Shown here one piece after another: positions 1 to 11,617 of a stretch of 64,000 nucleotides of DNA; the first letter of the stretch is position 1, and every line of letters begins with the position of its first letter. Both the position numbers and the translations under genes were made by a program. The notes under the pieces were generated by a model. The model ran no database searches. It saw nothing but the letters and a program-made list of their open reading frames with translations, and was not told the origin of the DNA. The DNA is from Hydractinia symbiolongicarpus (Eukaryota; Cnidaria; Hydrozoa; Anthoathecata; Hydractiniidae): the NCBI RefSeq assembly GCF_029227915.1, contig NC_079878.1, positions 11,592,001-11,656,000 on the forward strand, in the 5' to 3' direction.

Positions 1-508
1 CTATTCTTGGAAAGCTCGGCTATATTAAGGGTTTGACCGTAACCTTCTGCTTCGAATGGAGGCACTTAACAAACAGAAATATTTACGAAATTAGGTAATT
101 TGTTCTACCTTTTTGTTAAGGAACTTAGGGATAAGAATCGTTTTTAATATCGACTGTTTTAATTGAGTTTGGCATAATTAGGAAATTCGGGAAAGGTAAA
201 AAAATTAAAAGACAGGAAAACTAGTAGAAAGATTTATCTAGCAATGCAACGGGTATGACTGCACAAAAAGATGTTAGGAAACACGACAGCATGTAACAAC
301 TAAATTGCATAAACTCCATAAAAAATGTGATAAGCTTCAACATAATTTTGTCAATCAAAATATATCGCAAAGCCCGTTAGAATTCTCAAAGGGTTCAGTT
401 TGTTTATTTCAGTGACCAAGGAATTCAAGTTCTACACCTACTGAGAAAGAGCAAGAGCGAGCAAGGTTGAGTTCCACTTAAGAATTTTTTTAATTAATAT
501 TCATAAAG
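1..508. other. Downstream flank of gene A (left copy)
   Basis: This is 3' flank of the minus-strand gene A. Read on the minus strand, an AATAAA polyadenylation hexamer lies at about 403-408. The mirror copy in the right arm, AATAAA at 19772-19777, agrees. A plus-strand acceptor-like site near 410 followed by a short open frame is antisense to this flank and is not called as a gene. Confidence 0.45.
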
Positions 509-3500
509 TTACTGATCTGTTGCTTTTGTCTCTTTGTCTAAAACCCAGATTAATTGCGGCCATTTTTGTTGGAACTCCAAATCTTCTACCAAAGCTTGGT
601 AAAACAGCTTTATACTTCCTACCAAATTCTTCTGGAATCTGAGAAACATCTTTGGCTTTCTATGTAACAAATAAATCTGGCACACCCAGCCTTTGGCAAA
701 AAAACTGAGATGATGGTCTACAGTATCCACTTCTTTTACATCATTGTCAAATTTACACATCTTGGCAATTACCTAAATTAGAAAGTACGTTAAAAATTAT
801 TTTGTTGAAGCACAATGGTTAACCTGGGTAGGGTTACCAAATAAAAATTTATGGATGAAAAGTGACGAAATTTTAAATCTTATGCTATGCATCCTGGATA
901 TAAACCTTGGGTTTTAGCATTTATCTGTTAGACACCAGCTTTGGCCGTTACTCGAAACTACCCCTTAAATATCTAGGAAATCTTTTTAATTGGGAAACAG
1001 GAATGCCTTACTACATAAACTTACAAGACAATTTTTATTTTATCAAGCTATTTCCCGATTACGTCGGATTTTATACATTTTATACGACAAATCATATTTT
1101 CGGAAAATGATTGTTAATTTCCATGCGAATTGTGGAAATTGAAACAGGAACATATTTTTCATTTTGATATCAGAAACTTTAAAGGAGAACTGTGTTGTTG
1201 TGCGGCTGCTGAATAAAAGTTTATGATGAGTGTTGATTTTAAAGACCAGACTGATTGGCTTAGGCGTCTGCTCCATGAAAAAACCCCACTATAAATCAAC
1301 TTTGTTTGAATTGTTGTGGGTGCTAAATTACTTATAATTGAGTAATTTTACAAACTTTTTTATGAACATTTGCCAAACAGGTGACTTAAATAAAAAACAA
1401 TGGAATATATTTCTATTTATTGTGATGGTCACGGATCAATGTACACAAAAGAATTAAAAAAGAAAAAGCTAATGACTTCAAAAATATTACCACTGAATTT
1501 TAAATAATATTGAATATTGAATAATATTAATATTATCATGTCATGACGAAGCGAGTTTATTCTAGTCTATGTTTCGACAGCTACAGCCTAGAATAAACAA
1601 GTTTGTTTATGACATGATAATAATATCTATATCATTCTAAAAAGAATAAATACCAAAGTCATACATACCGCACGTAGACTGAGCACGCGATATTTGTTTC
1701 TTTTCAGGATTCCGCTCAATTCATCTCTTTTCTTTATAGCAGCTGCAGTTGGAGGCTGTAGGTAAAACAGAAAATTTTTCCCAATATTTGTGGAATAATA
1801 CAATGAACATAAGGCAACCTGTACGATGACGTCTCATGTGCTGTAAAAGAGGTGAACCGATAGTATCGGGTTGATCGCAGTCGGTAGAGCAACCCCGGCA
1901 AGTGAGAGGTCGTGGGTTCAAGTTACATGCCACCCATCTTCTTGGGACACTTTGCTAATTTCATTATTCTATTATCACTATTAGTATTTGCCGTTAGTTT
2001 AGTTTTTATTATTTTTTTAATTATTAAGTTATTTTAATAATCCCTCTGATAGAACATAATAATTAAAATAATGCTTAATAATTAAAATAATGCTTAATAA
2101 TTAAAATAATGCTTAAAGGGGTTACGAAACGATTCAGTAAGCTCAATCCCTGCAATTTCCGAAAAATGACGTGTAATTGACGGACCACTCAAAATATTAA
2201 GGTGCAAGAAATTACATAAACTTTAGAACCACATAGAGGCCTAGACAACTTGTTTATGAATAATTTATTTTTTATGATAAACTTGCTACTTTTATTTTCT
2301 AAAAATAGAATTCTTTTTTAGCGGTAAAATAACCTACGGTCTGTAAAATATATTAAATATCAGTAATCGAAAGTTGGTTTTGACGATGGGACAGAGACTG
2401 GCTTTATTGTACAATAAACTTATATGTTTCTATACGAAATGTTGAAGGATAAAGCTAGCTAGTTGATTCAAAAGGTTTTAAGTTTATTTTATTAGAAAGT
2501 TTGAGTTAAAAGCAAGGTAAGTACTCATCTCGAATAAATCATGGATATTCAATATATGTAGGGAACTTTTCTGTCATTTTCAAATATAATTACACGCCCA
2601 ATATAATATTTGAGATGATTTAAGTTGTTGTTTATGTTCACAGTATTCATAAACGTTTCCACCGCCATTATTTCGACTTCGTGTAAGTTCCTAAAGTCGA
2701 AAACCAGTTTCGCAGCCCCTTTAAAGATTATATGGCATGGCAACCAAAGATTTGTAAAGACTTTAATTTAAGGATTTGTACAGTAGACTATTTATAACTC
2801 CAATACTGACAGGGAAAAATCGTTGGAGTAATATAGTGTTGGACTAATAAAACGTTAATCTATCTCTTGCGTTTTTTGCATATATAGCTTTTCAGCAAGG
2901 TCCCTTAATGCCCTTATAATTTCCCATTATTTCTTTTGCTTGTAGTTTTCCAGGGTCAGCTGCCTAAAACAATTCTTTCAAGACGCCTGCGCCAAATGGC
3001 GTAATGTCAAAACAAAGAAGGTGAGTATTTACAAACAATTCGTAAACCAAATGTGCTCTTCAACTAGCATTAGAATCACTTTTAGTTCATGAAACATGTC
3101 TTAATGTTCGAGTTATCGAGAAAAAATGCTCTATGGGACAAAAATAATTGTTAGAATTAATGAACTGTGCTGAAAAGTGTTCGAGTTAAGTAAAGGTTCG
3201 AGTAATCAAAATTTGAGTTATAGCTAGTCTACTCCATCACTCTTTAGCAGAGATAACGTCCTCGTGCAGAAATAACAATTTTTATATTTGTAACATTCTG
3301 ACCGAATTACACAATAAAAGTACCTGATACCCTTTTTTATTCGTCATCTTAATACCAAGAAATGTGAAGTATTCGTTTAGCAGTTGGAAGTAAGCTCCAA
3401 GATTCTTTTGAAGCTAAGGAGATAACAATTAAAGTTTAAAAATAAAAGTTATTTCGACACAAAATCAAACATAAAATGCTTCTTCAATCGTAAACTTCTA

Positions 3501-6500
3501 ATTTAATTTGAAATTAAGATTGGTGTAGAAATATTTAAATATTCAAATTTGCTTACTTTTCCCTGTCTGTTGAAACCAATGATATCTTTGACTGTAAACT
3601 TGCATACATCTTTGTGGTGTCTTTCACTGTTCGGTATCTTTGGTAGTTTCTTAAAACATAAATGTATGTATAAAATGTTTGTATGAGTAGCTGAAACTAG
3701 TCGTTACTCCATCAGGAAATCCGCAATAATTAGCCCATAACTGCTCACAGTTGCCCTTTTTGTTATATAGGCAGACAACAGGTAGTATAATATGGACTAA
3801 GATTGATCCGCGGAAAAGTTTACTGATTCGCTTTAACGAAAATTAATGAATTCCTTCGGGGCCTAAGATAAGGCCGCGCTTAGATATTTCGAACACGCAG
3901 ACGGAATGCGATTATTGCCTTAAAAACTAATCCCTAACATGCGAAGTGTAGTCTGGCAGAGACACGGATCCGATAAGCTATTTGATTAACTAGTAAGTAA
4001 ATACGTGACGCAAATACATTATAATCGCTATAACTTAGACTAAACCTCCTTGCTTAGACTTCAAACGACAAACGTAAAATGTAATCCGAGATCCATTTTA
4101 GAATATTTTAAGCAAATGATATGCGATGCCCATTTTCAAAGAGACTGTCTTATACAGTAAACAGTATAACTTCTTAGAATGCCGGCGTCAGCAAAAATTT
4201 GATTAAAATATACCGTAATGCTTCGAATAGTTAATTAAATTTTTTAACATTTTTGGTGTGCGTCTATTCGAGGGGGCGTTTAAAAGAGGTGGGTGTTCAA
4301 TAAATCTTTTAAACTTCGTCTCTTTTGCAGTTTTTAAAGATACCAATATTTTAAACTTTACAATATATCTAGTTCATCGCCATCTATGTCAATAATATTG
4401 AAATCAGGGGAAGCATGAGCTACATCTTCTTCTGTGATCTCGAATGGATTTTTATCTAAGTCCTAATCGGCGAAATTCAACATTTGATTTTCTGTTTCTG
4501 TTTTCTGTTTTCTGTTCAAGGGAGACTCTATTAGAGGGAGCGTTTATTTAAAAAATGACTGAAAAGGAGGCGTCTGTTCGAGGGGGCGTTTAATAGAAGG
4601 GGGCGTCTATTCGAAGCATCACGGTATACGAATTTGCTTCCTTTAAGAACTGTCAAAGCAGAGTAGAATTTTTCAATGAATGTATACAGTTACAATTACC
4701 ACAAGCTTTCGAAAACTGTCGGCCTTTGCTGCAAAGTTCTCTTTCTTCATCTCTGTTACGATGATTTTTATTTTCTCTTGAACTTGAGGTGTCATTTTGA
4801 CATCACAGTAGCCATTTTTCTCTCCATCTAAACAAAGTAATTGCTTACATAGTTATATATTAAAGTATAATACTTTCTTTAAATGTTAGAAGGTCTTTAA
4901 AAATCTATATTATAAAACCCGTATACGTCTGTCTGTCTGTCACGAAAAATGGTACCGCAAGTAGTGAGACGCTCGCAATGCAGTATAGAAAGAATGGTCA
5001 AACCCGTGGATTTTTCCATGGGGGACGGATTAGTAGATATACATGTTCTTTCACCCAAAATTAAGTCATGTACCTTTTTGTGTTATTTAATGTAAGAAGG
5101 GGTCACCTAGAAAACAAACTATATCGCATGGGACCTTTTCTTATCTTATGTCCCCTTCTTAGCGCTAAAATACAAACTGAAAAGCATTTCAAGATTTATT
5201 ACCGGTTATGCTTCTTAAAGACCACCACTGTGAAATATGGGAAACAAGTCTTTCATAGGTTTATTATTCTTCAACGGTATTGATTCAGAATTTTTAAGAC
5301 AAAAAGGACGTCAATGCATAGTAAATCTAGAACTTTATCGGCAGAATTTGTCGAAGTCAAAACTGCAATAAAAAAATCAGTTCCACATTAATTATACGCG
5401 GCGGTAATGTCTGACACAAGAAACTGAAAACAATTGGCATTCTACTTTTGAGGATCTTGCTTGGCGTGGTTTCGAGAGTTATGCAGAGAGAAAACCGTAT
5501 AAAGACCAGGTAAGTTAGCACTATTTCAACCTTCAAAGTACCTAATAAGCCTTAAGACTAATGGATGACTGGTCTAATGTTCCCAGATTTTATGCTTTTA
5601 GAATTTTTGAATTTGTTTCTATCTTTTGGGAAAAATATAGCTAAATTAGCATGCCTATAAACTTTCAGGTCATTTGGGCTTCATAAGGTTCGGATTTTGT
5701 GGCATTATATTGTTACGTTAAACTGTTCTTAATTTACGAGCCTAACTTTTAAACAAAGATCAAATTTTTTATAATTAAATAAACCTTTGGAGCAGCAAAA
5801 CTACTTGCAGCTTGATGTTAAACCTTTGACACAATTTCTTGGAGAGAATTTCGAATATTTTGTTTATCTTCTTTCAAAAAACATTTGTTTTAAAAAATTG
5901 TGGCACACTAAAGAAAATAAATTTGGGAAGTGTCTATTTGATGACGTATTCGATTGACGACAAGCCCAATCGATGTCGACTTCTCTTCGGAGTTTCACTT
6001 TTAAGGCACTTTCTGACTCCTTGTGCAACACAGCATCTAATATTTACAAGTGTAATATATTATTCGGAGAAATCGTTAAACATCAATCAAAATGCAGGAA
6101 AGCTCCCTAAAATTGACGACGATAATGGCAATAGGAGTTGCAGTGTTGCTATTTTCTGCTGTTGGTTAAGAAAGATGCCGCACCATCTAAATTAAACTTT
6201 ATCATTAATATCACTTGGACCTCTTCAGGTAAATTTTGTGCTTGAAAACAAGTAATAGACAGTTTTAAAAATGTCTTCTAATACAAAATGCACATCATGT
6301 CATAAGACTGTGTAATCTGCTGGATAGTACCTACAATGATACCTGGTCTGGTTGTCAAAATAAAAGTGACAAGTTGTTCTTATTTTGTTCTTATATTTTG
6401 AGCATTCTTTACTTATTGTACAGTACATTACATTTTTTTTTCTGAAAAAAATTTAACTACACCCTTCGCAGAATCTTAACAAAAAAATTTCGCCTTATTT

Positions 6501-6745
6501 ATCCATATTTTGTTGTTGCGAGTTTTACGGCGGATAACCTTGTGTTTTTTCAAGAAACGGAGATGTCAGTAAATCTTTACCCTTGCTGTTGTTTTCATTC
6601 GGTTGTTATACAGCCATGCCTCCTTAATGTTCCTACAAAATTGTTCGTATAAAAAATATCTTTAAAAATGCTAATACTTACTACCAAATTGTGTCAAAGA
6701 AATAAGACCAAATAAAAATAAAACTTTATCTGCTTTAAATTCCAT
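509..6745 (-). CDS. Gene A, left copy: six-exon secreted protein of unknown function
   Basis: Coding exons on the minus strand are 6745-6682, 4827-4700, 3649-3557, 3413-3324, 1755-1669 and 772-509 (64, 128, 93, 90, 87 and 264 nt), giving 241 residues plus stop. All introns start GT and end AG. Phases fit: intron 1 is phase 1, the rest phase 0. The N-terminus (MEFKADKVLFLFGLISLTQFG) reads as a signal peptide. Exon 2 contains NGEKNGYCDVK and an amphipathic basic helix. Exon 3 contains HHKDVCKF, exon 4 LGAYFQLLNEYF, exon 5 AAAIKKRDELSG and exon 6 VIAKMCKF and KGWVCQIYLL. Four cysteines lie in the mature part. The protein matches the right-arm copy while the DNA differs at several third positions, which supports real coding. 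I recognise no family. A helical secreted factor is conceivable but is only inference. Confidence 0.8.
907..1200. mobile_element. Diverged remnant of the piggyBac-like MITE family (left arm)
   Basis: The stretch resembles the interior of the 12185-12927 element. It shares 'catttatctgttagacacc', a 'ttactcgaaactacccct' block and 'cccgattacgtcggatttta', but lacks the CCCTATTCGGTCC ends. It lies in the last intron of gene A and is mirrored at about 18980-19270. The 67-codon ORF here is repeat-derived, not a gene. Confidence 0.6.
1531..1623. repeat. Short foldback element (hairpin), left arm
   Basis: An imperfect inverted repeat runs from 'tattatcatgtcatgacgaa' through 'gagtttattctagtctatg' and back through 'cctagaataaacaagtttg' to 'catgataata'. 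Arms are about 40 bases with a short loop. It lies in a gene A intron next to exon 5 and is mirrored at about 18549-18644. It could be a tiny foldback MITE or a hairpin transcript; no evidence of expression. Confidence 0.6.
1864..1931 (+). repeat. tRNA-like SINE fragment, left arm
   Basis: The stretch has an A-box-like 'gcagtcggtagagc' and a B-box-like 'ggttcaagt' with tRNA-like spacing. There is no clean acceptor stem and no complete cloverleaf, so it looks like a tRNA-derived SINE head rather than a working tRNA gene. The mirror copy is at about 18241-18312. Confidence 0.45.
2892..2963 (-). CDS. Candidate alternative last exon of gene A (left copy)
   Basis: This lies in intron 4 of gene A on the same strand. 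A 'gaattgttttag' acceptor is followed by 23 codons (AADPGKLQAKEIM then about ten more, ending GPC) and a stop. Exon 4 ends in phase 0 and this exon reads in phase 0, so splicing exon 4 to it would give a shorter protein lacking exons 5 and 6. The right arm keeps frame and stop position (TAA instead of TGA) with two changed residues. It overlaps an antisense exon candidate, and only one of them may be real. Confidence 0.3.
   Translation of the reverse strand, partial: AADPGKLQAKEIMGNYKGIKGPC
2954..3020 (+). CDS. Candidate exon antisense to gene A intron 4 (left copy)
   Basis: This 67-nt segment has excellent splice sites: a long pyrimidine tract ending 'gtagttttccag' and donor 'gtgagtattt'. 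It reads VSCLKQFFQDAC then AKWRNVKTKK in the open frame and is more GC-rich than its surroundings. The same sequence is intact in the right arm at 17174-17240 on the minus strand. I cannot connect it to a full gene. A further weak candidate on the same strand is 5421-5509. Confidence 0.3.
4213..4624. mobile_element. TA-flanked MITE with CCGTAATGCTTCGAATAG ends (left arm)
   Basis: Terminal inverted repeats of about 18 bases (4213-4230 and 4607-4624) are flanked by TA on both sides. The interior has repeated 'attcgagggggcgttt' motifs pointing both ways. Non-autonomous, with no transposase. It lies in intron 2 of gene A. The right-arm counterpart is 15475-15981, where a long C run has grown inside it. 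Confidence 0.65.
4918..5040. repeat. Dispersed repeat tail with GTCT microsatellite
   Basis: The stretch 'cccgtatacgtctgtctg' onward recurs reversed at about 15065-15178. A diverged relative lies at about 21361-21480 ('acgggttcaaccgttctc'). It looks like the end of a dispersed SINE-type repeat, inside gene A intron 2. Confidence 0.4.
5421..5509 (+). CDS. Weak exon candidate antisense to gene A intron 1
   Basis: An 'acacaag' acceptor and a strong donor 'gtaagttagc' enclose 29 open codons (TENNWHSTFEDLAWRGFESY and nine more). A second frame is also open. The right-arm copy (14577-14665, minus) changes one residue. Not linked to a complete gene; reported only because the donor and the frame survive in both arms. 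Confidence 0.2.
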
Positions 6746-7092
6746 CTTTAATTGTTGCGTCAGTTAATCTCGGATCGTAGTATATAATGTGTTTACATGA
6801 ATCAAAAGCCATTCTTCCCTTTTGCTAAAGATCAGTTAATTCGTAAACAAACTGTTAACAGCAATTTGCAGAATATGAGGATAAAGGTGCCTCTGGAAGG
6901 AAGTTAACGTGGTGTTTATTCTGTACAATGCGTTGAAAATGATGTTAATCCGGAACAATGTTGTATCGAATTATCAGAGTGGCAACTGAAATACGTGGCA
7001 AGTTTTTCTAATATACTACATATCACCTGGATTGACATGGTTATTAATAATGCGCTTGTTAATTGAGATGGCTGTGTTAAGAAAACACTTTA
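6746..7092. other. 5' flank of gene A, left copy
   Basis: Upstream sequence of the minus-strand gene A, between its start codon and a MITE. I see no clear TATA box. The mirror is 13013-13357. Confidence 0.4.
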
Positions 7093-7744
7093 GGGGCTGT
7101 TCATATGGGAAATATTTCCTCGGGAACCGGGTAAATGTTTTAGCATGATATCAAATCAAGATCTCGGGTTGTGAAAGGGGCTACGAACCGGTTAAAATGC
7201 ACACATTCCGTATATCCCACGCACATATTAGAAATGCGGCAAACGCGTTTTGCGCAATGAACAGACCGGTGCAATTTGCTCGCTGGTTCAATATTTTTTT
7301 TTCAAAAAGTATATTACAAAGAAATATTTCAGCAAGACTCATTCTAGATATATCTATATATCTTCGAGTCTGTAAATTACATACATGCTGAAAAATAGCC
7401 ATTTTTGTTTTTCGCCGCCATCAGCTCGACTTCTGTGTAAGTCACTAAGGTCGAAAACCAACAGCCGTTCCGTAGCCCTGTAAACAAAATTTCGTTGCGT
7501 TTATATGAGAAAAAATTTTTACCCGCCAAACGAGATCTCGGGTGCGCATGATCGAGGTCTCGGTAATGAATTTTCCCATATGAACAAAAGTTTCCTCGGT
7601 AAATTAAAAAACAAAACAAAAAAAAAACAATAGATTCTTATCACAATAAACAATAGGAACTTATCATAGTTCAGTTTTCTAATGACAAATGAACAAAAAG
7701 ACAAAATTATACCATGCGGAAGTATTTCCCATATAAACAGCCTC
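7093..7744. mobile_element. TA-flanked MITE, 652 bp, left arm
   Basis: It starts GGGGCTGTTCATATGGGAAA and ends with the near-perfect inverse at 7717-7744, flanked by TA at 7091-7092 and 7745-7746. This indicates a Tc1/mariner-type or similar non-autonomous element. ORFs on both strands inside it are repeat-derived. A related fragment lies at about 2549-2725 (shared 'tcgacttcgtgtaagt' and 'aaagtcgaaaaccag'). The right-arm counterpart is 11618-13010, which contains a nested insertion. Confidence 0.75.
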
Positions 7745-7746
7745 TA

Positions 7747-9057
7747 AATTGCCAAGATATATTTAGCATGAAATACAATTTTAAAAAATGTTTTTTCTTT
7801 ATAGTCATCAACATAACCCCCCCTCCCCCTGTTAATAGAAAAATTGTTTCTATTATCTTACCCACTAAAAAAAAAATTTCTAAAAAAAGGACACGGAAAT
7901 AATTACACGGTTGAGTTAAAAAGACACATTGCGTGATACTATTACTTTGCGTTTTCACTATTCTGGTTTAACTTTATGCTATAGTGGTTTATTTATAAAC
8001 AGCCTGCATAATCTACTTCCGCACCAACACAGTAAAGCGGAACTGTTAACTGGCCAATGACATAAGACCAAAAACTTTCACAAAATTTTGTGACTTTACA
8101 TTATATGTTAAATATAAATTTATTCAAAACGAAAAAAAAGTTATACAAATCTCTTTTTCTCTCCACCTTCTGGCACAACGCATTCCAATAATAATAGTAA
8201 GAATATGAATGAGAATAAAAATAATAACAAATTTGCAATTCACGTTCTTTCAGAACTGCTAAGGAAATTAAATTTGATCGGGCACTGTAAAAATAACACT
8301 AAGAAGTTGTTTCCATCAACTACATAGCATCTCAAAATAAATGAAGTTAAGGGCAAAATGGCTTAAAAAATCATCTAATTCAAACACTACCATTTGGCGG
8401 TGCGAGCACATCAATCGTTTAACAAGCTACACACTTTAAGTTATTAATTCAGTCTCATTTTTGAGTGCTGAGCAGAAAGGTGGTTTAACCCAAGATCTTT
8501 CGCAAGTGGAAGCAGACGCTTTATTGCTACGCCACCATCTGTTCAGTTTTGAAGCTCTTTAACAGACATTTGCTAGCATGACGGCAAGCTTAAATTAATT
8601 CTGATTGCTTGTTCAAATGTTCTGATTCAGATGAAATAATTGTAAAAATTACCGATCAAACAAGGTTGTATATTTTGCCGGAATTGACATACGGGGTAGT
8701 GCAATCGATGAAAAATATTGGTGTGAGAAATAAGTGTGTCAGCAAAATATTAATCCATACTTATTAAACACCAAACATTTTTAAACAACTTTCAAGCTCT
8801 ATGGAAACAGCTTATTTACTTGTAAGAAAAATATGTAATAGGAAGGTCAATTATACGATGCACAGCGTAGGTGTGGAAATGAAGTTTCACTACAATTGCA
8901 TAATAAAAAAGGGAACCTCTTGTGATAATAAACAATTTAGGATTTACTTATCAATAAACGTCGAAAGTAAGATCTTTGAGTGAGTATAAACCTGAACATT
9001 CTGGGTACTTTTTTTTAGCAGCATTTTGTGACTTCCATGGAACTTTTGAAACAAGTC
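7747..9057. other. Non-coding palindrome arm
   Basis: AT-rich, no supported exon on either strand. Mirrored at about 10351-11617. Short ORFs here, including one at 8801-8983, are not conserved in frame in the mirror copy. Confidence 0.5.
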
Positions 9058-9216
9058 TCAGTCATTATAATTTTTTTTCGTGATTTTTTCTCTTTCACAA
9101 CAAACTTTTTTGAAATGACGAAGAATGATGTTGTGGAAAATGTGGTACATTCGTAGACCTGAAACTGCAGCAGAAGCTACGCACAAAAACATAGTAAAAG
9201 TAAAAGTAAATTTCAT
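9058..9216 (-). CDS. Small secreted-peptide ORF or alternative first exon, left copy
   Basis: The ORF starts with a convincing signal peptide (MKFTFTFTMFLCVASAAVSG) and runs 52 residues with two adjacent cysteines. The right-arm copy (10150-10350) shares the signal peptide but loses frame match after an A-run (six A here, five there), so at most one tail can be right. A GT follows the codon for the last Ser and would splice in phase 1, the phase needed for gene A exon 2, so this may be an alternative first exon. The donor (gtctac) is weak. Confidence 0.35.
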   Translation of the reverse strand: MKFTFTFTMFLCVASAAVSGLRMYHIFHNIILRHFKKVCCEREKITKKNYND

Positions 9217-9464
9217 TGCGTTATCAGCTTCTATTCAACCAATTCACGAACGCCACAAATTTTTCAGCTGCAAAATATTCGAGTTAAATTGAATACAATA
9301 TAAGTACATGGTAGTAGTTTTATCTCTGCATCAACTCTATTTTGAGCAGATGTCAAACCATCTATGCGTGTCCACTGCAAAACGTAGCGATCTTTACGCA
9401 AGCCGAACTGTGAGATTCACATACAAAAAGCAACTACTCACACGCAAATGAACAAAAAACAATA

Positions 9465-9901
9465 ACGCCAACTCGGCTTAAAATATCACGTCTTTGATCA
9501 CGGTCTTTAAACAAATGAGAATGTAAGGAAAATATTGTAGTGCTGTAGTATAGTCGTACTTGGCCATCATATTTAGCATGTTAACTTAAAATAAACATTA
9601 ACATTACCTAATATACTTTGAGGCCTGGGGAGACCCAGTGTTGTATGCGAAATGTAGCACTTACAGATAAACTTTCTTGTGGTATATTTGTGTGTCATTG
9701 TTTTTCCCACAAAATGTCTGATACGTTATTTACACGAATGCTACATTATCATGCTGAAATGTAAATATTAAGAGCATTATGCAATAACTGCAGAAATCAA
9801 ACATATTTTAACTTCTCAATTAAGCAGCTAACATTGAAAGGCTGATATAAAAAGCCAATTCGTTTAACCTTAAATTTTTTATTTCGTAAAAGTTTATCCA
9901 G
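9465..9901. other. Palindrome spacer, no gene seen
   Basis: This 437-bp stretch lies between the arms and has no inverted partner in the window. It is AT-rich and has no long ORF, no convincing exon and no recognisable transposon end. It is the natural loop of the palindrome and lies between the two divergent gene A copies. Confidence 0.75.
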
Positions 9902-10149
9902 TATTGTTTTTTGTTCATTTGCGTGTGAGTAGTTGCTTTTTGTATGTGAATCTCACAGTTCGGCTTGCGTAAAGATCGCTACGTTTTGCAGTGGACACGC
10001 ATACATGGTTTGACATCTGCTCAAAATAGAGTTGATGCAGAGATAAAACTACTACCATGTACTTATATTGTATTCAATTTACCTCGAATATTTTGCAGCT
10101 GAACAATTTGTGGCGTTCGTGAATTGGTTGAATAGAAGCTGATAACGCA

Positions 10150-10350
10150 ATGAAATTTACTTTTCCTTTTACTATGTTTTTGTGCGTAGCTTCTGCTGCA
10201 GTTTCAGGTCTACGAATGTACCACATTTTCCACAACATCATTCTTCGTTATTTCAAAAAGTTTGTTGTGAAAGAGAAAAAATCACGAAAAAAAATTATAA
10301 TGACTGAGACTTGTTTCAAAAGTTCCATGGAAGTCACAAAATGCTGCTAA
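10150..10350 (+). CDS. Small secreted-peptide ORF or alternative first exon, right copy
   Basis: This 66-residue ORF begins MKFTFPFTMFLCVASAAVSG, a clear signal-peptide pattern, followed by a basic stretch (RYFKKFVVKEKKSRKK) and a Cys-Cys end. Compared with the left arm it has one A fewer in an A-run, shifting the tail. It lies about 3.2 kb upstream of gene A exon 1 on the same strand. Either a small cationic secreted peptide with a frameshift in one arm, or the first exon of a longer transcript. No family recognised. Confidence 0.35.
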   Translation: MKFTFPFTMFLCVASAAVSGLRMYHIFHNIILRYFKKFVVKEKKSRKKIIMTETCFKSSMEVTKCC

Positions 10351-11617
10351 AAAAAAGTACCCAGAATTTTCGGGTTTATACTCACTCAAAGATCTTACTT
10401 TCGACGTTTATTGATAAGTAAATCCTAAATTGTTTATTATCACAAGAGGTTCCCTTTTTTATTATGCAATTGTAGTGAAACTTTATTTCCACACCTACGC
10501 TGTGCATCGTTTAATTGACCTTCCTATTACATATTTTTCTTATAAGTAAATAAGCTGTTTCCATAGAGCTTAAAAGTTGTTTAGAAATGTTTGGTGTTTA
10601 AAAAGTATGGATTAATATTTTGCTGACACACTTATTTCTCACACCAATATTTTTCATCGATTGCACTACCCCGTATGTCAATGCCGGCAAAATATACAAC
10701 CTTGTTTGATCGGTAACTTTTACATTATTTCATCTGAGTCAGAACATTTGAACAAGTAATCAGAATTAATTTAAGCTTGCCGTCATGCTAGCAAATGTCT
10801 GTTAAAGAGCTACAAAACTGAAGAGATGGTGGCGTAGCAATAAAGCGTCTGCTTCCACTTGCGAAAGATCTTGGGTTAAACCACCTTTCTGCTCAGCACT
10901 CAGAATGAGACTGAATTAAAACTTAAAGTGTGTAGCTTGTTAAACGATTGATGTGCTCGCACCGCCAAATGGTAGTGTTTGAATTAGATGATTTTTTAAG
11001 CCATTTTGCCCTTAACTTCATTTATTTTGAGATGCTATGTAGTTGATGGAAACAACTTCTTAGTGTTATTTTTACAGTGCCCGATCAAATTTAATTTCCT
11101 TAGCAGTTCTGAAAGAACGTGAATTGCAAATTTGTTATTATTTTTATTCTCATTCATATTCTTACTATTATTATTGGGATGCGTTGTGCCAGAAGGTGGA
11201 GAGAAAAAGAGATTTGTATAACTTTTTTTTCGTTTTGAATAAATTTATATTTAACATATAATGTAAAGTCACAAAATTTTGTGAAAGTTTTTGGTCTTAT
11301 GTCATTGGCCAGTTAACAGTTCCGCTTTACTGTGTTGGTGCGGAAGTAGATTATGCAGGCTGTTTATAAATAAACCACTATAGCATAAAGTTAAACCAGA
11401 ATAGTGAAAACGCAGAGTAATAGTATCACGCAATGTGTCTTTTTAACTCAACCGTGTAATTATTTCCGTGTCCTTTTTTTAGAAATTTTTTTTTTAGTGG
11501 GTAAAATAATAGAAACAATTTTTCTATTCACAGAGGGAGGGGGGGTTATGTTGATGACTATAAAGAAAAAACATTTTTTTAAATTGTATTTCATGCTAAA
11601 TATATCTTGGCAATTTA
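10351..11617. other. Non-coding palindrome arm
   Basis: Mirror of about 7747-9057. AT-rich with no supported exon. Confidence 0.5.

Larger units (their letters stand above)
1..9464 (+). repeat. Left arm of giant inverted repeat (palindrome)
   Basis: The reverse complement of this stretch recurs at 9902-20181. Position 1 pairs with 20181, and the innermost pairing is 9464 with 9902. The match was followed by eye at both ends, at each gene A exon and at the MITEs. It is interrupted by single-base changes, small indels and a 0.75-kb MITE present only in the right arm. The arm contains one complete gene A copy on the minus strand. The window starts inside the pairing, so the arm may continue to the left. 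A misassembled haplotype or missed-adapter read could create a palindrome, but the many independent differences between arms argue for two real diverged copies. Confidence 0.93.

Noticed and set aside
1864-1931. tRNA gene
   Set aside because: Promoter-box-like motifs only. Stems do not close into a full cloverleaf, so called a SINE-like fragment.
5839-6195. 118-codon plus-strand ORF, and a signal-like MQESSLKLTTIMAIG in another frame
   Set aside because: The mirror copy at 13892-14149 shows several replacement changes and a shorter frame, and no splice partners could be joined reliably.
7181-7958. Several overlapping ORFs on both strands
   Set aside because: Lie inside or at the edge of a TA-flanked MITE. 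Their mirrors at 11404-12240 are repeat-derived as well.
9465-9901. Replication origin or centromere-like core at the palindrome centre
   Set aside because: Nothing in the spacer beyond AT-richness supports this.
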